DNA of 64,000 bases from NCBI GenBank assembly GCA_963680875.1, contig OY804588.1, positions 77,214,829-77,278,828 of the forward strand, written 5' to 3'. A program made the position numbers and the translations under genes. The notes beneath the pieces are model-generated. The model was not told the DNA's origin. It did no database searches and saw nothing but the letters and a program-made list of their open reading frames with translations. Every line of letters begins with the position of its first letter. Positions within the stretch are counted from its first letter, which is position 1. Shown piece after piece: positions 1-11,959 of the stretch. This DNA is from Bathymodiolus brooksi (lineage: Eukaryota; Mollusca; Bivalvia; Mytilida; Modiolidae).

Positions 1-2690
1 ATATGATTGTGCAGTAGAAGGGCATATCATATTGAAAATATTGTTGCTATTAAGGATTTGTTTTAAATCATCATGCGTCAGTTAGTCGACTTCAAATATA
101 TAATATGGTGATATCATTATTGGATTTTTTTCAATCCTACAAATCTTTCCTGATAAATTTTGGTAGATTCAGTTAGAAAACATGTGAATTGTACTTATGA
201 AACAATATAAGGCTGTAGAAAGCAGTTTTAATTGGAAATTATGTTATAAAAATTTGGTAATTTAAGCCATCTCAGGAAAATTATATTGACTGCTCAGCAT
301 TTTCTGTTAATTTTTCAAATTGTCAATTTGGATTTCATGTTTTAGAGTATTATTTGGCTGTAAACAGTACATTTGAACATCCAGCCTATTTAAGCAGTGG
401 GAAATAATTATGTGGAAGCATATATTTATTGAGTTTTGGGAAAAATTATAGTTTTGTCCCATAAGAAATTCTAAGACTTGAATATCAATAAATCATATTT
501 TTGCATATTTGATGGAATTAGAAGAAATTTCAACTGAAGATCTATATACATAAACTTAAGTTATGCCTTAAACTTCATAATTTATGGGGTTAAAGCATGA
601 ATTAACCAAATTAAGAATGATGTGAACTCATTTTATAGATTAAAAAAAGGGGGAGGGGCTAAATGCAAACATTTCATAGTATTTAGCTATTAAATATACA
701 ACCGAGGCATATATATGTGTAAAAATTGCTTATTATTTTAGAAATTAGCTTAATAAATGTAATATATTTGAGAATAAGTAAGTTGTGGTATATTACACAA
801 TCTGAACTCAACAGCTGTAAATGAAGATATTTTCATTGAAAACCTTCAAGGGGGTACCTTTGCATTTGCACACTTATTCTTGCAAATATGAGACAGCCAC
901 ATACCTTAAAAGGTTTTTTGTGGTTGATATTGCCTCAGGAATAGAAATAAGGCCAACAAAGGGTCAGAGAAGCAAGTTTTGTTGCTCTTTAGGTGTCAAA
1001 CCAATAATTCACCAATCAGAGCTTAGAACATATACAAAAGTAGTCCCTTTTAAAGAAAATAGTTCCTTTTGCTTTGTTGTATTGTGACAAATACTGAATG
1101 GAATGGAATAATTAAAATTGATTATTGAAGTTAAATATATAAGGATTATTTTGAGACCAAATATGATGCATTTAGTTGTATTTTAATACCTCTATGGAAG
1201 ATTTGATGTATGACCTATAATATTGAATTTCCCGAGGATGACCACGCTATTTTTAGAGTAGGTGTTTTCCATAGCCTGGCATTTCACTGCAAGACTTTAA
1301 ACATCCCCTGATATTTTCACAAAATGTAGAGGAGTCATGTACGTTTCAGAAAATATATGGTCTTATAAAGGTTAAACTTAAGATACAATACCCAGGCAGG
1401 CTCGAAAAAACACAAATTTAGTAGAAAATGTTAAAGAGATTAATTATAGGTTTCACACCTTGAAGCTGGATTATATCGTATCAGACTGATGATTGCATAT
1501 ACTGTATATAATTATGAATCCCGGGTAATGAATACCTATGCTCATAAACATACAGTGAATGAGATTTGTCTCGCTCGCCGATTTTTATTAGTTTACAAAT
1601 GCAACTTGAGACGTAAAGGACCGAAGTCAACGTCAATATTATTTTTAATCAAACACTCGAATCAACTCTGAATAAATTATATTATACATGTTAGAATGAT
1701 GAGTGCATCCTGACTTAAGTACGGTGAATGAGAATTGCCTCGCTCGCCGGCGGTATACGTACTTTTAAAGACCACAAGTTAGCAAAAATATATTAATGAT
1801 TTCACATGTCGAACATTGACCTTTTACTATTAATTAGGATTAATAACCTTTCATCCCGTTAACTGGTCAATTGAAGACAACTGAAAATGGATATGTGTTG
1901 AACATTTATTCCTGAAGGAGTAAAATTGGATATTTGTGGCAGTGAATGGAGTGAAATTTGATATATGTTGAACAGTTCCTGAAGGAGTAAAATTTTACTC
2001 AGTAAGTTTGTATTACTTGTAGTCATGACAGGAAGGTAACAGATTAAAACAAACGGAAAATTCTCATATATTTTAATATTACGTTTCATGAAGTGAGCAC
2101 CCCCTTTTTATTCCCTATGCATGGGATAGACACTGTCATCAAATTATTATTCATAATTCCAACATAATTCAATTAGGTTAAGTAGAAAGGATAGTTTCGA
2201 TTGAAGTAAGTTATTTTTTAGTCTTTAAAATTTTTATTGAAAAATCGTTTCTTATGGCTATGTAAATCTTTGGAAATGTCTGATTTCACCCGCACTGATA
2301 GCCGGTCGGAAAGTGCTAAAGCGAAATGGACAAACAAGATATGGCTAAGCATTCCGCATGAAATGAGAAATGAAAAAATCCCAATGAAAACGTAAAATAT
2401 GAATATGGAATGTGAAGTCATATGTTATAGGACTATGGTGAATACCAGCATAAATTTGACGTTTGTAATTTGTCGTCTTCTGGTGACGTAGTTTACAAGG
2501 AACGCTGGTGACATTGACACACGCTGGTTACTGATTCATTTTACGATTTTCTGAGCATTTTACTTGTTTAAAGTGACATTGTCTACGATTTTTCATAATT
2601 TTTAAGATTGACAACAACTTGAAAATAAGAGAGATAAAACAATAAAATGATCAAATAATCATCTCAGATAAACAGATTTATCAAAACAAA
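1..2690. other. AT-rich stretch without a recognisable gene
   Basis: No open frame here has a recognisable domain; the longest (821-1087, 88 codons) has no motif I know. Two short repeated blocks are visible: GTGAATGAGA followed by CTCGCTCGCCG at about 1554-1582 and again at about 1723-1750, and a GTTGAACA...CCTGAAGGAGTAAAATT block at about 1895-1926 repeated at about 1965-1995. Positions 2500-2600 resemble the sequence at 11080-11120 and 43800-43850, so the right end already belongs to the repeat family that dominates the rest of the window. Confidence 0.5.
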
Positions 2691-2769
2691 GACAAATCCA
2701 CATCCATCATAACATTGTGAACCATTTAAGCCTAATGACAACCCTAAAACAAATCCCCAACCACCAATA

Positions 2770-2940
2770 CCATTCTGAACACCTGAGTTCAGCCCCAGTT
2801 TTTAGAGAGGTTTGTGTTGCTCAATCTTCAGTTTTCTTTGTTGTATTTTGTGGATCATTGTTCTTTTTCCTTTTGTCATTTTATTGTTTGTTCTTCCATT
2901 TACTGCTTCTTATTACCCCTTTAGTATCTTCCATCTTTTG
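2770..2940 (+). repeat. Dispersed 3'-tail-like repeat before a SINE
   Basis: The block runs from GAGTTCAGCCCCAG through GTGTTGCTCAATCTTCAG to CCCCTTTAGTATCTTCC. Related copies in the same orientation lie at 6510-6665, 40668-40825, 53690-53885 and 58322-58535, and a short inverted piece at 29327-29375. Sequence of this kind is dispersed in mollusc genomes and resembles the tail downstream of Penelope-like elements. It is non-coding and ends exactly where the SINE begins. Confidence 0.55.
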
Positions 2941-3132
2941 GGGCCTGGGTGGCTGAGTTAGGTCATTGGATCTAGCAGCTCATACAAGCCTATCACCAAT
3001 ACGGCGTGGGTTCGCGCCCAGCTTTGTAAATTACAAAAAAGAGTGCACTCAACTCACAGCCGGAAGTGATAAAGTTTACCAGTCGCCATGATATAGCTGA
3101 AATATTGATGAAAGTAGCGTTAAACACCAATA
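2940..3132 (+). mobile_element. tRNA-headed SINE, family 1
   Basis: The head carries an A-box-like TGGCTGAGTTAGG near 2950 and a B-box-like GGGTTCGCGCC at 3008-3018, the internal promoter of RNA polymerase III. The 3' end reads CGCCATGATATAGCTGAAAT followed by GTAGCGTTAAACACC, the tail shared by most SINEs in this window. It is not a functional tRNA because the cloverleaf arms do not pair. Confidence 0.75.
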
Positions 3133-3620
3133 ATTCATTCAAATTCTTCAATCTTTTCATAACAACTGGTCACCTATGAACATTCTAATCCGTTTGGAGT
3201 CACAGTTCAGCAGACCAATCAGCGAGGAGCTTACTAGATCTTTAGGTATCAAGACTTTAACAATTTAAAGAGCTGTTGTCTGATTTGTCAATGTATTTAA
3301 TTATCTTGCATATGAATGGACGCTCAAAGATGAATGGAAGGTTACATGGTATGACCCCAAACAGGTGTTGTTAGATGTAAGTGTACTGTCAAAGATGAAA
3401 AACATCTAATTTTAATGAGATTGTGTTCCCATTTGTCCATTGTCCTTTCTTCTACATAAAATTTAGGTTACCAGGAGACTATGTAAGCGTATACATGTAC
3501 ACCTCTCTATTTGCAATAAATACACAGATTGCAGTATAAAACGCATTTCTTCCATTACATTTTTGTTTTTCCACAAGTTCCTGTATATAGGAAAAGACAA
3601 TCATCAATGCTACCCAATAA

Positions 3621-3950
3621 ACCATATATCTGATCACATTACCATATATGCTATATATCTGATCACATTTCCATATACACCATATATCTGATCACATTAC
3701 CATATATGCTATATATCTGATCACATTACCATATATGCTATATATCTGATCACATTTCCATATAGACTATATATCTGATCACATTACCATATAGCCTATA
3801 TATCTGATCACATTACCATATAGGCTATATATCTGATCACATTTCCATATAGGCTACATATCTGATCACATTACCATACAGCCTATATATCTGATCACAT
3901 TACCATATAGGCTATATATCTGCTCACATTACCATATATGATATATGGTA
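3621..3950. repeat. 29-bp AT-rich satellite, array 1
   Basis: About eleven tandem copies of a 29-bp unit, core TATATATCTGATCACATT followed by (A/T)CCATATA. Units alternate between ...ATTACC... and ...ATTTCC... forms, so there is some higher-order order. Each unit carries the palindrome TGATCA. Confidence 0.9.
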
Positions 3951-5525
3951 AATTTTAAGACTTGTATTGTATTGTTAAATATCCATATCCTACCATCCCA
4001 TGCTACCACAACAGAAAACATAAAATATAAAAATATTCTACACAGAGCGACAAGCTTTTGGTGAAGCAATGAGCGGGGTGTGTTCAATTGATGATATATG
4101 CAGTATTTAGCACGTTCTACCCCAGAGCATGACCTTGGTGGCCCCCAGATACTGGGCTATTTTATCTACCACCTCTCCAACTCAAAACATAGGATCTGCA
4201 CCTGCCATTTCTCTAGTTCCTTGGCATTATTTTTACAGCGAAATAAACAGTTCAAGAAATACCGGAGAAGAAAACAAGAAAGAGGGCTGCAGTTCATATG
4301 TATAAAACGAGAGCAAACTCCAGTCACTGGGGGATCGACTATCCAAAATTGAGTTGTGAGAATAAATAAAACATACACGGACATTTCTATAAAAGTAACC
4401 ATTCTCAAAAGAAAAAGAAAATATATTTGGGGGTTTATTACATTCTTAAAGAGGAGGGAGAGGGTCCAGTGTTCGAGCAATTTTTACTTATAAACAACGT
4501 TCAGTTTCATAGGTGACTTAGTTCCTATGACAATGAAGATGACGTGTAAAATTTGATAATAAATGATCGTGAATCGTCGTTGTCCTATGTGGTTACTTAA
4601 CTCCCTTATTTGAAACAAATCAAGTATTTATGGTGTAATCATTGAAGGTAATGTGGACTGTTTCTTACCTGGTCTATTTTTCTACAGAAAATGGTCCTAT
4701 TCTCCTCCCTGTATTATAAGTGGGGCATTTCAAACAAAGAATGATTTATCTGTACTTTTTACCATATTTTAAGTTTTATCTTATGCTCATGTCTATGCAT
4801 ATATAATTCTTTTTTGTGTGTGTGAATAAACAATCGATTGAATTATGCAATACACGTTACATTATGCAGTTTAACAACTTTTTAAAATTAAAAAAACCTT
4901 TAAGAAATAAATCATACAAATTAAATGTACGATATTTTTACATTGAAGCAAACAAGATTTTATTGATCGAATCTCTTTGTTAAGCAGCAATTGTTCATTT
5001 TGCCCCTCGTGGTCGGATCCTTGATTAGAAATGTATGTACTCCTTTCGGTCTGGCATTATGGTAGACAGATGCCCGGGTTGAGCTGCTGTGGTAGACAGA
5101 TGCCCGGGTTAAACTGACAGACAGGGACAATGAATTAAAATAACAAAGTTTAGATTAATGTGTTTATTTCTATTTATAACGTAGATATCAAATTACAATG
5201 TTGTCTGATACCGACATGGATGAATTAATATTTATTTATTGTTACTGTCTCTGGTGACCCATTATTTGTTTATCATGTACAGGGCCTATGAGAGGGGGGT
5301 TCAACCTGAACCCGGAGAACCAAGAAGAGGAATATGAATCTCTAAAGGGTTCCATAGCATTAGCCATAGCCATTCTTATTTTGAGGTTTTCTCTCTCTTT
5401 AGGGGGATTTTCAACTATTTTTAGATGATTTAGAAAAATAACTATGTAAAATTCAGTTAGACTTCTGAATTCTGGTTGTTGATCATCATTAACATTTTAC
5501 ATTGTGGTTTTATTGGACCTCATAA

Positions 5526-5778
5526 GGGGTCCGGGTAGCTCAATGAGTAAGGTCGCTGGATCTAACAACTCATACAAGCCTATCACCAATACGGCGTGGG
5601 TTCGCGTCCGGCTTTGTAATTTACAACAATGGGTGCACTCGACTCGCAGCCGCAAGTGATAAAGTTTACCAGTTGTTTGCCCATGGTCGGTGGTTCTCTC
5701 CGGGTACTCCGGATTCCTCCACCACTAAAACCGTCGCCATGATATAGCTGAAATATTGTTAAGAGTGGCGTTAAAAAA
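5526..5778 (+). mobile_element. tRNA-headed SINE, family 1, long form
   Basis: Same head as the SINE at 2940 (CCGGGTAGCTCAATGAGTAAGG, B box GGGTTCGCGTCC), but the body retains about 60 bp that the 2940 copy lacks, including GTGGTTCTCTCCGGGTACTCC, before the shared tail CGCCATGATATAGCTG...GTGGCGTTAAAA. Confidence 0.8.
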
Positions 5779-6193
5779 ACAAAAATGAAATCAAATCAAT
5801 CTTGGACCTCATATTCTCAATTTTAAGAAGTGTCAGCCTGTCCCGTGCCATAAAGCAGTCTTGTTCCGCCTTGCACAATTTCTCTTTGAAACCCTGGGTA
5901 TGTGTATAAAATAACAAATATTTTATATTTAATTTGCAATAATGCGCAACTTTATCTTTATTTATTTAAATGTAGATTTATTTTTTTCAATTATAGTCAC
6001 ATTTTCTCACTGCAGACTATAGGATATGGTCGGAAATCATACCTTGCAGCAGATCGCAAGCCACACTTCTAAAGATTGATACTACTTATTAGGAGCTGAT
6101 TGGTATAAGTCGTCTTTCATGTGCAATCAGCATAGCATGTCATATGGAACTCTCCTAGCAGGAGCCTTAGGACGACCTTTAAGCAACACCGTA

Positions 6194-6406
6194 GGGCTGT
6201 CGTGGTCGCGATCGTATGGTAGTTGGATTAGAGTTCAAATCCCACTTAGTCGAGGGGTACTCTATACAACATTATATGATAAAGTTTGTAAGTGACTTGC
6301 GCAGGTCGTTGGTTTTCACCGGTTACTCCGGTTTGCTCCACCAATAAAACTGATCGCCACTATATAACTGAAATATGAGTGAATGCAGCGTTAAACACCA
6401 TAACCA
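6194..6406 (+). mobile_element. tRNA-headed SINE, family 2
   Basis: The head differs from family 1: GGGCTGTCGTGGTCGCGATC with B box GAGTTCAAATCCCAC. The body (GTACTCTATACAACATTATATG, CCGGTTACTCCGG) and tail (ATATAACTGAAATATGAG...GCAGCGTTAAACACC) match the other SINEs. This shows different tRNA-like heads joined to one tail type. Confidence 0.75.
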
Positions 6407-6664
6407 AGCCAATTTAAACAAACCACATCCATCATAACATTGTGAACCATTTAAGCCTAATGACAACCCTAAAACAAATCCCCAACCACCAATAACATTC
6501 TGAACACCTGAGTTCAGCCCCAGTTTTTCGTGAGGTTTGTGTTGCTCAATCTTCAGTTTTCTTTGTTGTATTTTGTGGATCATTGTTCTTTTTCCTTTTG
6601 TCATTTTATTGTTTGTTCTTCCATTTACTGCTTCTTATTACCCCTTTAGTATCTTCCATCTTTT

Positions 6665-6854
6665 GGGGCCTGGGTGGCTGAGTTAGGTCATTGGATCTAG
6701 CAGCTCATACAAGCCTATCACCAATACGCGTGGGTTCGCGCCCAGCTTTGTAAATTACAAAAAAAGTGCACTCAACTCACAGCCGGAAGTGATAAAGTTT
6801 ACCAATCGCCATGATATAGCTGAAATATTGATGAAAGTAGCGTTAAACACCAAT
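6665..6854 (+). mobile_element. tRNA-headed SINE, family 1
   Basis: Copy of the 2940 SINE inside the second X unit, with a one-base loss in the ACGGCGTGGG word (here ACGCGTGGG) just before the B box. Confidence 0.75.
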
Positions 6855-7342
6855 AATTCATTCAAATTCTTCAATCTTTCATAACAACTGGTCACCTATG
6901 AACATTCTAATCCGTTTGGAGTCACAGTTCAGCAGACCAATCAGCGAGGAGCTTACTAGATCTTTAGGTATCAAGACTTTAACAATTTAAAGAGCTGTTG
7001 TCTGATTTGTCAATGTATTTAATTATCTTGCATATGATTGGACGCTCAAAGATGAATGGAAGGTTACATGGTATGACCCCAAACAGGTGTTGTTAGATGT
7101 AAGTGTACTGTCAAAGATGAAAAACATCTAATTTTAATGAGATTGTGTTCCCCAATTGTCCATTGTCCTTTCCTCTACATACAATTTAGGTTACCAGGAG
7201 ACTATGTAAGCGTATACATGTACACCTCTCTATTTGCAATAAATACACAGATTGCAGTATAAAACGCATTTCTTCCATTACATTTTTGTTTTTCCACAAG
7301 TTCCTGTATATAGGAAAAGACAATCATCAATGCTACCCAATA

Positions 7343-7817
7343 AACCATATATCTGATCACATTACCATATATGCTATATATCTGATCACATTTCCATATA
7401 AACCATATATCTGATCACATTACCATATATGCTATATATCTGATCACATTACCATATATGCTATATATCTGATCACATTTCCATATAGACTATATATCTG
7501 ATCACACTACCATATAGCCTATATATCTGATCACATTACCATATAGGCTATATATCTGATCACATTTCCATATAGGCTATATATCTGATCACATTACCAT
7601 ATAGGCTATATATCTGATCACATTTCCATATAGGCTATATATCTGATCACATTTCCATACAGCCTATATATCTGATCACATTTCCATATATGCTATATAT
7701 CTGATCACATTTGCATATAGGCTACATATCTGATCATATTACCATACAGCCTATATATCTGATCACATTACCATATAGGCTATATATCTGCTCACATTAC
7801 CATATATGATATATGGT
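7343..7817. repeat. 29-bp AT-rich satellite, array 2
   Basis: About sixteen copies of the same unit as array 1, at the same place in the X unit. The first and last units match array 1, so copy number has changed inside the array. Confidence 0.9.
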
Positions 7818-9398
7818 AAATTTTAAGACTTGTATTGTATTGTTAAATATCCATATCCTACCATCCCATGCTACCACAACAGAAAACATAAAATATAAAA
7901 ATATTCTACACAGAGCGACAAGCTTTTGGTGAAGCAATGAGCGGGGTGTGTTCAATTGATGATATATGCAGTATTTAGCACGTTCTACCCCAGAGCATGA
8001 CCTTGGTGGCCCCCAGAGACTGGGCTATTTTATCTACCACCCCCCTCTCCAACTCAAAACATAGGATCTGCACCTGCCAATTTCTCTAGTTCCTTGGCAT
8101 TATTTTTACAGCGAAATAAACAGTTCAAGAAATACCTGAGAAGTAAACAAGAAAGAGGGCTGCAGTTCATATGTATAAAACGAGAGCAAACTCCAGTCAC
8201 TGGGGGATCGACTATCCAAAATTGAGTTGTGAGAATAAATAAAACATACACGGACATTTCTATAAAAGTAACCATTCTCAAAAGAAAAGGAAAATATATT
8301 TGGGGGTTTATGACATTCTTAAAGAGGAGGGAGAGGGTCCAGTGTTCGAGCAATTTTTACTTATAAACAACGTTCAGTTTCATAGGTGACTTAGTTCCTA
8401 TGACAATGAAGATGACGTGTAAAATTTGATAATAAATGATCGTGAATCGTCGTGGTCCTATGTGGTTACTTAACTCCCTTATTTGAAACAAATCAAGTAT
8501 TTATGGTGTAATCATTGAAGGTAATGTGGACTGTTTCTTACCTGGTCTATTTTTCTACAGAAAATGGTCCTATTCTCCTCCCTGTATTATAAGTGGGGCA
8601 TTTCAAACAAAGAATGATTTATCTGTACTTTTTACCATATTTTAAGTTTTATCTTATGCTCATGTCTATGCATATATAATTCTTTTTCGTGTGTGTGAAT
8701 AAACAATCGATTGAATTATGCAATACACGTTACATTATGCAGTTTAACAACTTTTTAAAATTAAAAAAACCTTTAAGAAATAAATCATACAAATTAAATG
8801 TACGATATTTTTACATTGAAGCAAACAAGATTTTATTGATCGAATCTCTTTGTTAAGCAGCAATTGTTCATTTTGCCCCTCGTGGCCGGATCCTTGATTA
8901 GAAATGTATGTACTCCTTTCGGTCTGGCATTATGGTAGACAGATGCCCGGGTTGAGCTGCTGTGGTAGACAGATGCCCGGGTTAAACTGACAGACAGGGA
9001 CAATGAATTAAAATAACAAAGTTTAGATTAATGTGTTTATTTCTATTTATAACGTAGATATCAAATTACAATGTTGTCTGATACCGACATGGATGAATTA
9101 ATATTTATTTATTGTTACTGTCTCTGGTGACCCATTATTTGTTTATCATGTACAAGGCCTATGAGAGGGAGGTTCAACCTGAACCCGGAGAACCAAGAAG
9201 AGGAATATGAATCTCTAAAGGGTTCCATAGCATTAGCCATAGCCATTCTTATTTTGAGGTTTTCTCTCTCTTTTGGGGGATTTTCAACTATTTTTAGATG
9301 ATTTAGAAAAATAACTATGTAAAATTCAGTTAGACTTCTGAATTCTGGTTGTTGATCATCATTCACATTTTACATTGTGGTTTTATTGGACCTCATAA

Positions 9399-9543
9399 GG
9401 GGTCCGGGTAGCTCAATGAGTTAGGTCGCTGGATCTAACAACTCATACAAGCCTATCACCAATACGGCGTGGGTTCGCGTCCGGCTTTGTAATTTACAAC
9501 AATGGGTGCACTCGACTCGCAGCCGCAAGTGATAAAGTTTACC
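9399..9543 (+). mobile_element. tRNA-headed SINE, family 1, truncated
   Basis: Head and B box (GGGTTCGCGTCC) are intact, but the element breaks after GATAAAGTTTACCA, where 29-bp satellite begins. The full-length counterpart at 5526 continues with AGTTGTTTGCCCATGG. Confidence 0.75.
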
Positions 9544-10055
9544 ACATTACCATGTATGCTATATATCTGATCACATTACCATATATGTTATATATCTGAT
9601 CACATTTCCATACAGACTATATATCTGATCACATTACCATATAGGCTATATATCTGATCACATTTCCATATAGGCTATATATCTGATCACATTACCATAC
9701 AGCCTATATATCTGATCACATTTCCATATATGCTATATATCTGATCACATTTCCATATAGGCTACATATCTGATCACATTACCATACAGACTATATATCT
9801 GCTCACATTACCATATAGGCTATATATCTGCTCACATTACCATATATGATATATATCTGATCACATTTCCATATAGGCTATATATCTGCTCACATTACTG
9901 TATATTATATATATCTGATCACATTTCCATATAGGCTATATATCTGATCACATTACCATATATGATATATATCTGATCGCATTGCCATATAGGCTATATA
10001 TCTGCTCACATTACCACATAGCCTATCTCATCACATTTCCATAAACAGTATATAC
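9543..10055. repeat. 29-bp AT-rich satellite, array 3
   Basis: About seventeen copies of the 29-bp unit, joined directly to a broken SINE on the left and to the ~68-bp ACGATTCTACATT minisatellite on the right. Array 4 at 41298 has the same right-hand neighbour. Confidence 0.9.
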
Positions 10056-10405
10056 GTGCATTCACCATGTACACGATTCTACATTTTAAACTAACATCCC
10101 CCACACACACACCTCAAATTGCACATGTTCATTCCCCATGGTTACGATTCTACATCTTGAACTATCACCCCCTCAAACACCTTGAATTACACACGTCTAT
10201 GCACCATGTTAACGATTCTACATTGGAAACTATCACCCCCCTCCCCCCACATACACACACCTTAAATTACACACGTTCATTCCCCATTTTTACGATTCTA
10301 CATCTTGAACTATCACCCCCTCAAACACCTTAAAATACACACGTCCATTCACAATGTTCACGATTCTAAATTGGAAACTATCACCCCCCTCCCCCCCCCC
10401 CCCCC
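10055..10405. repeat. ~68-bp minisatellite, short array
   Basis: About five diverged units with words ACGATTCTACAT, CTTGAACTATCACCCCC and TTAAATTACACACGTTCATT. It ends in a run of C at 10381-10405 that gives G-rich DNA on the minus strand. Open frames through it (10067-10333) are products of the repeat and not genes. Confidence 0.8.
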
Positions 10406-10409
10406 ACAT

Positions 10410-11552
10410 ACAATTGTTGTAGTATATTTATGGTCTGTTACGTTTAATGTATAATGGTTTTGTAATAAAACGAAATCTGTCTTTATAAAACGTTGGTTTT
10501 TTCAGAGATTTTGAACGAATATACCCATGAGCATTGTGCACATTTGTTATATTTTCAATTTGCAAGCTGAGAAATATAACACATTTACTCAATAGCGAGC
10601 ATAACCACCACTCTTACGGCCAAGTTCACGCTCTCACATATTCATTCCGTGAACTAGCCGACGAAGCCTATCTTGTGGGAATCACAGTCATGCTTCCAGA
10701 AATGCGTTTGATTTTTCAGCAAGATTTTGACATTGTGGATGGCGTTTGTTCACGTTGAGTTCCATATATTTTAATTCGCATCTGCGTATTTTCGAGCAAA
10801 TTATTAATCATTCGATGTTGAGCGTACCCGATAATGGTTATTTCAGAATGTATCGTGCGAGCTGAATTTGATATCAACGTTTTCTTAACACCATTCCAAA
10901 GTGATTTCATGTATTCATACAAGATAGAGAATACATATATAAATACTCGCATTGTTTCTTGACATATATTTTTTCCTGAAAATATATGGACAACCTTCTA
11001 TCGACCTTGACATTTGTAATTTGTCATCTTCCGGTGAAATAGATTAAAAGTAATTCTGGTGCAATGGACACCTGATTATTGATTAATTTTACGACTTTTT
11101 TAGCATTTTACTTTTTATCTTAAGTGGCTAAAATCAAAATGTCATCAAATGGAAAATCATCAATAGCTTAATTTCAACACCGTCTAGTTTTCGGTGGATT
11201 TTGTTATGACAAGTATTTCCATTCCTGAATTCCTTTATCACACGTGAAATAAATTGCTAAGAAAATATTATTACATATCGTATCGGTCAGAACAGTACAA
11301 CATCTATAATAAGGCATATATGTAGCTACAAGATTAACACAGATAGATAACACATCAATAAAACAACTTATCACCACCCCTTAACAGCATACATGTATCA
11401 TCACCCAACCACATACACACACCCTTACCTTCAATTACATACGTACATTACAATGTACACGATTCTACATGTTAAGCTAACATCCCCACACATACACTTC
11501 AAATTGCACACGATAATTCACCATGTTCAACATTCTACATTGGGAACTGTCA
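10410..11552 (+). repeat. Duplicated non-coding block Z, copy 1
   Basis: Matches 43142-44283 almost base for base over its second half (for example the CATATCGTATCGG... region at 11275 and the CACCACCCCTTAACAGC words at 11372), with more divergence at its left end. Around 10790-10880 lies a dispersed repeat word (GAGCGTACCCGATAATGG...CGTGCGAGCTGAATTTGATATC) that reappears at about 29690-29735 and 59890-59940. It ends in ~68-bp minisatellite units and a C run at 11550-11570. No gene is recognised. Confidence 0.7.
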
Positions 11553-11689
11553 TTCCCCCCCCCCCCCCACCCCCACACCCCTACACACACACTTTAAATA
11601 TCACACCTTAATTCACAATGCTAATGATTCTATATTACTCGTATTATCTTCATTCTAAAGCTAGAGTTTTGTATTATGCTCTATCACAT

Positions 11690-11955
11690 ATTTTAGTGAA
11701 ATAACAACCGCATTTACATGTGTAATGAAAGCATAATTTTCGGCGTGTTTTTTGACCCCAGGGCAATAGCATTTTAGGAGGGCAATAACATGTTATCTGT
11801 GGAAAAATATGCGATAAATATATAAATGCATGGCCTTTTTCATATTGTCCTTGTCATCAGCTCTTGATTGATATCGTCCCTCGGACCGATATCAAGGTAT
11901 TCGGGCTGATAACAAGGGAAATATGAAAAAGGCCATGTATTAATCTATACATATA
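11690..11955. mobile_element. Foldback (MITE-like) insertion
   Basis: The core 11827-11942 is a long inverted repeat: GCATGGCCTTTTTCATAT near 11827 pairs with ATATGAAAAAGGCCATGTAT ending near 11940, with a GATATCG...CGATATC centre. The related locus at 42870-42900 passes from TTATAT to TTTAATTTAAATATTT without it, so about 250 bp look inserted here. The exact ends are uncertain because the two loci are diverged. Confidence 0.55.
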
Positions 11956-11959
11956 TTTG

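Larger units (their letters stand above)
2697..6416 (+). repeat. Long repeat unit X, copy 1
   Basis: This is the first of two head-to-tail copies of a multi-kilobase unit. Order: an element tail (2770-2940), a tRNA-headed SINE, about 480 bp of single-copy-looking sequence, an array of 29-bp satellite, a conserved non-coding block (3950-5525), then two more SINEs. The next copy starts at 6421 with the same words (ACCACATCCATCATAACATT). Small open frames such as 4166-4480 recur at 8054-8353 and 38714-39007 only because the DNA is repeated; I see no protein family in them. The block 3950-5500 is also a diverged relative of unit Y at 14150-20000. Confidence 0.8.
6421..9543 (+). repeat. Long repeat unit X, copy 2
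   Basis: Near-identical direct copy of 2697-5660, with a longer 29-bp array and scattered substitutions. It stops inside its family 1 SINE at about 9543, where the 29-bp satellite takes over, so the SINE 3' half and the family 2 SINE present in copy 1 are missing. Confidence 0.8.

Noticed and set aside
821..1087. 88-codon frame as a small gene
   Set aside because: No domain, no splice or promoter context and AT-rich surroundings; an open frame of this length is expected by chance in 64 kb.
4166..4480. Conserved ~100-codon minus-strand frame repeated at 8054-8353 and 38714-39007
   Set aside because: Conservation follows from recent DNA duplication. No family match, no consistent start context, and the surrounding non-coding DNA is equally conserved.
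3621..10055. 29-bp tandem repeats considered as CRISPR arrays
   Set aside because: Units follow head to tail with no unique spacers, the context is eukaryotic and no cas genes are present.
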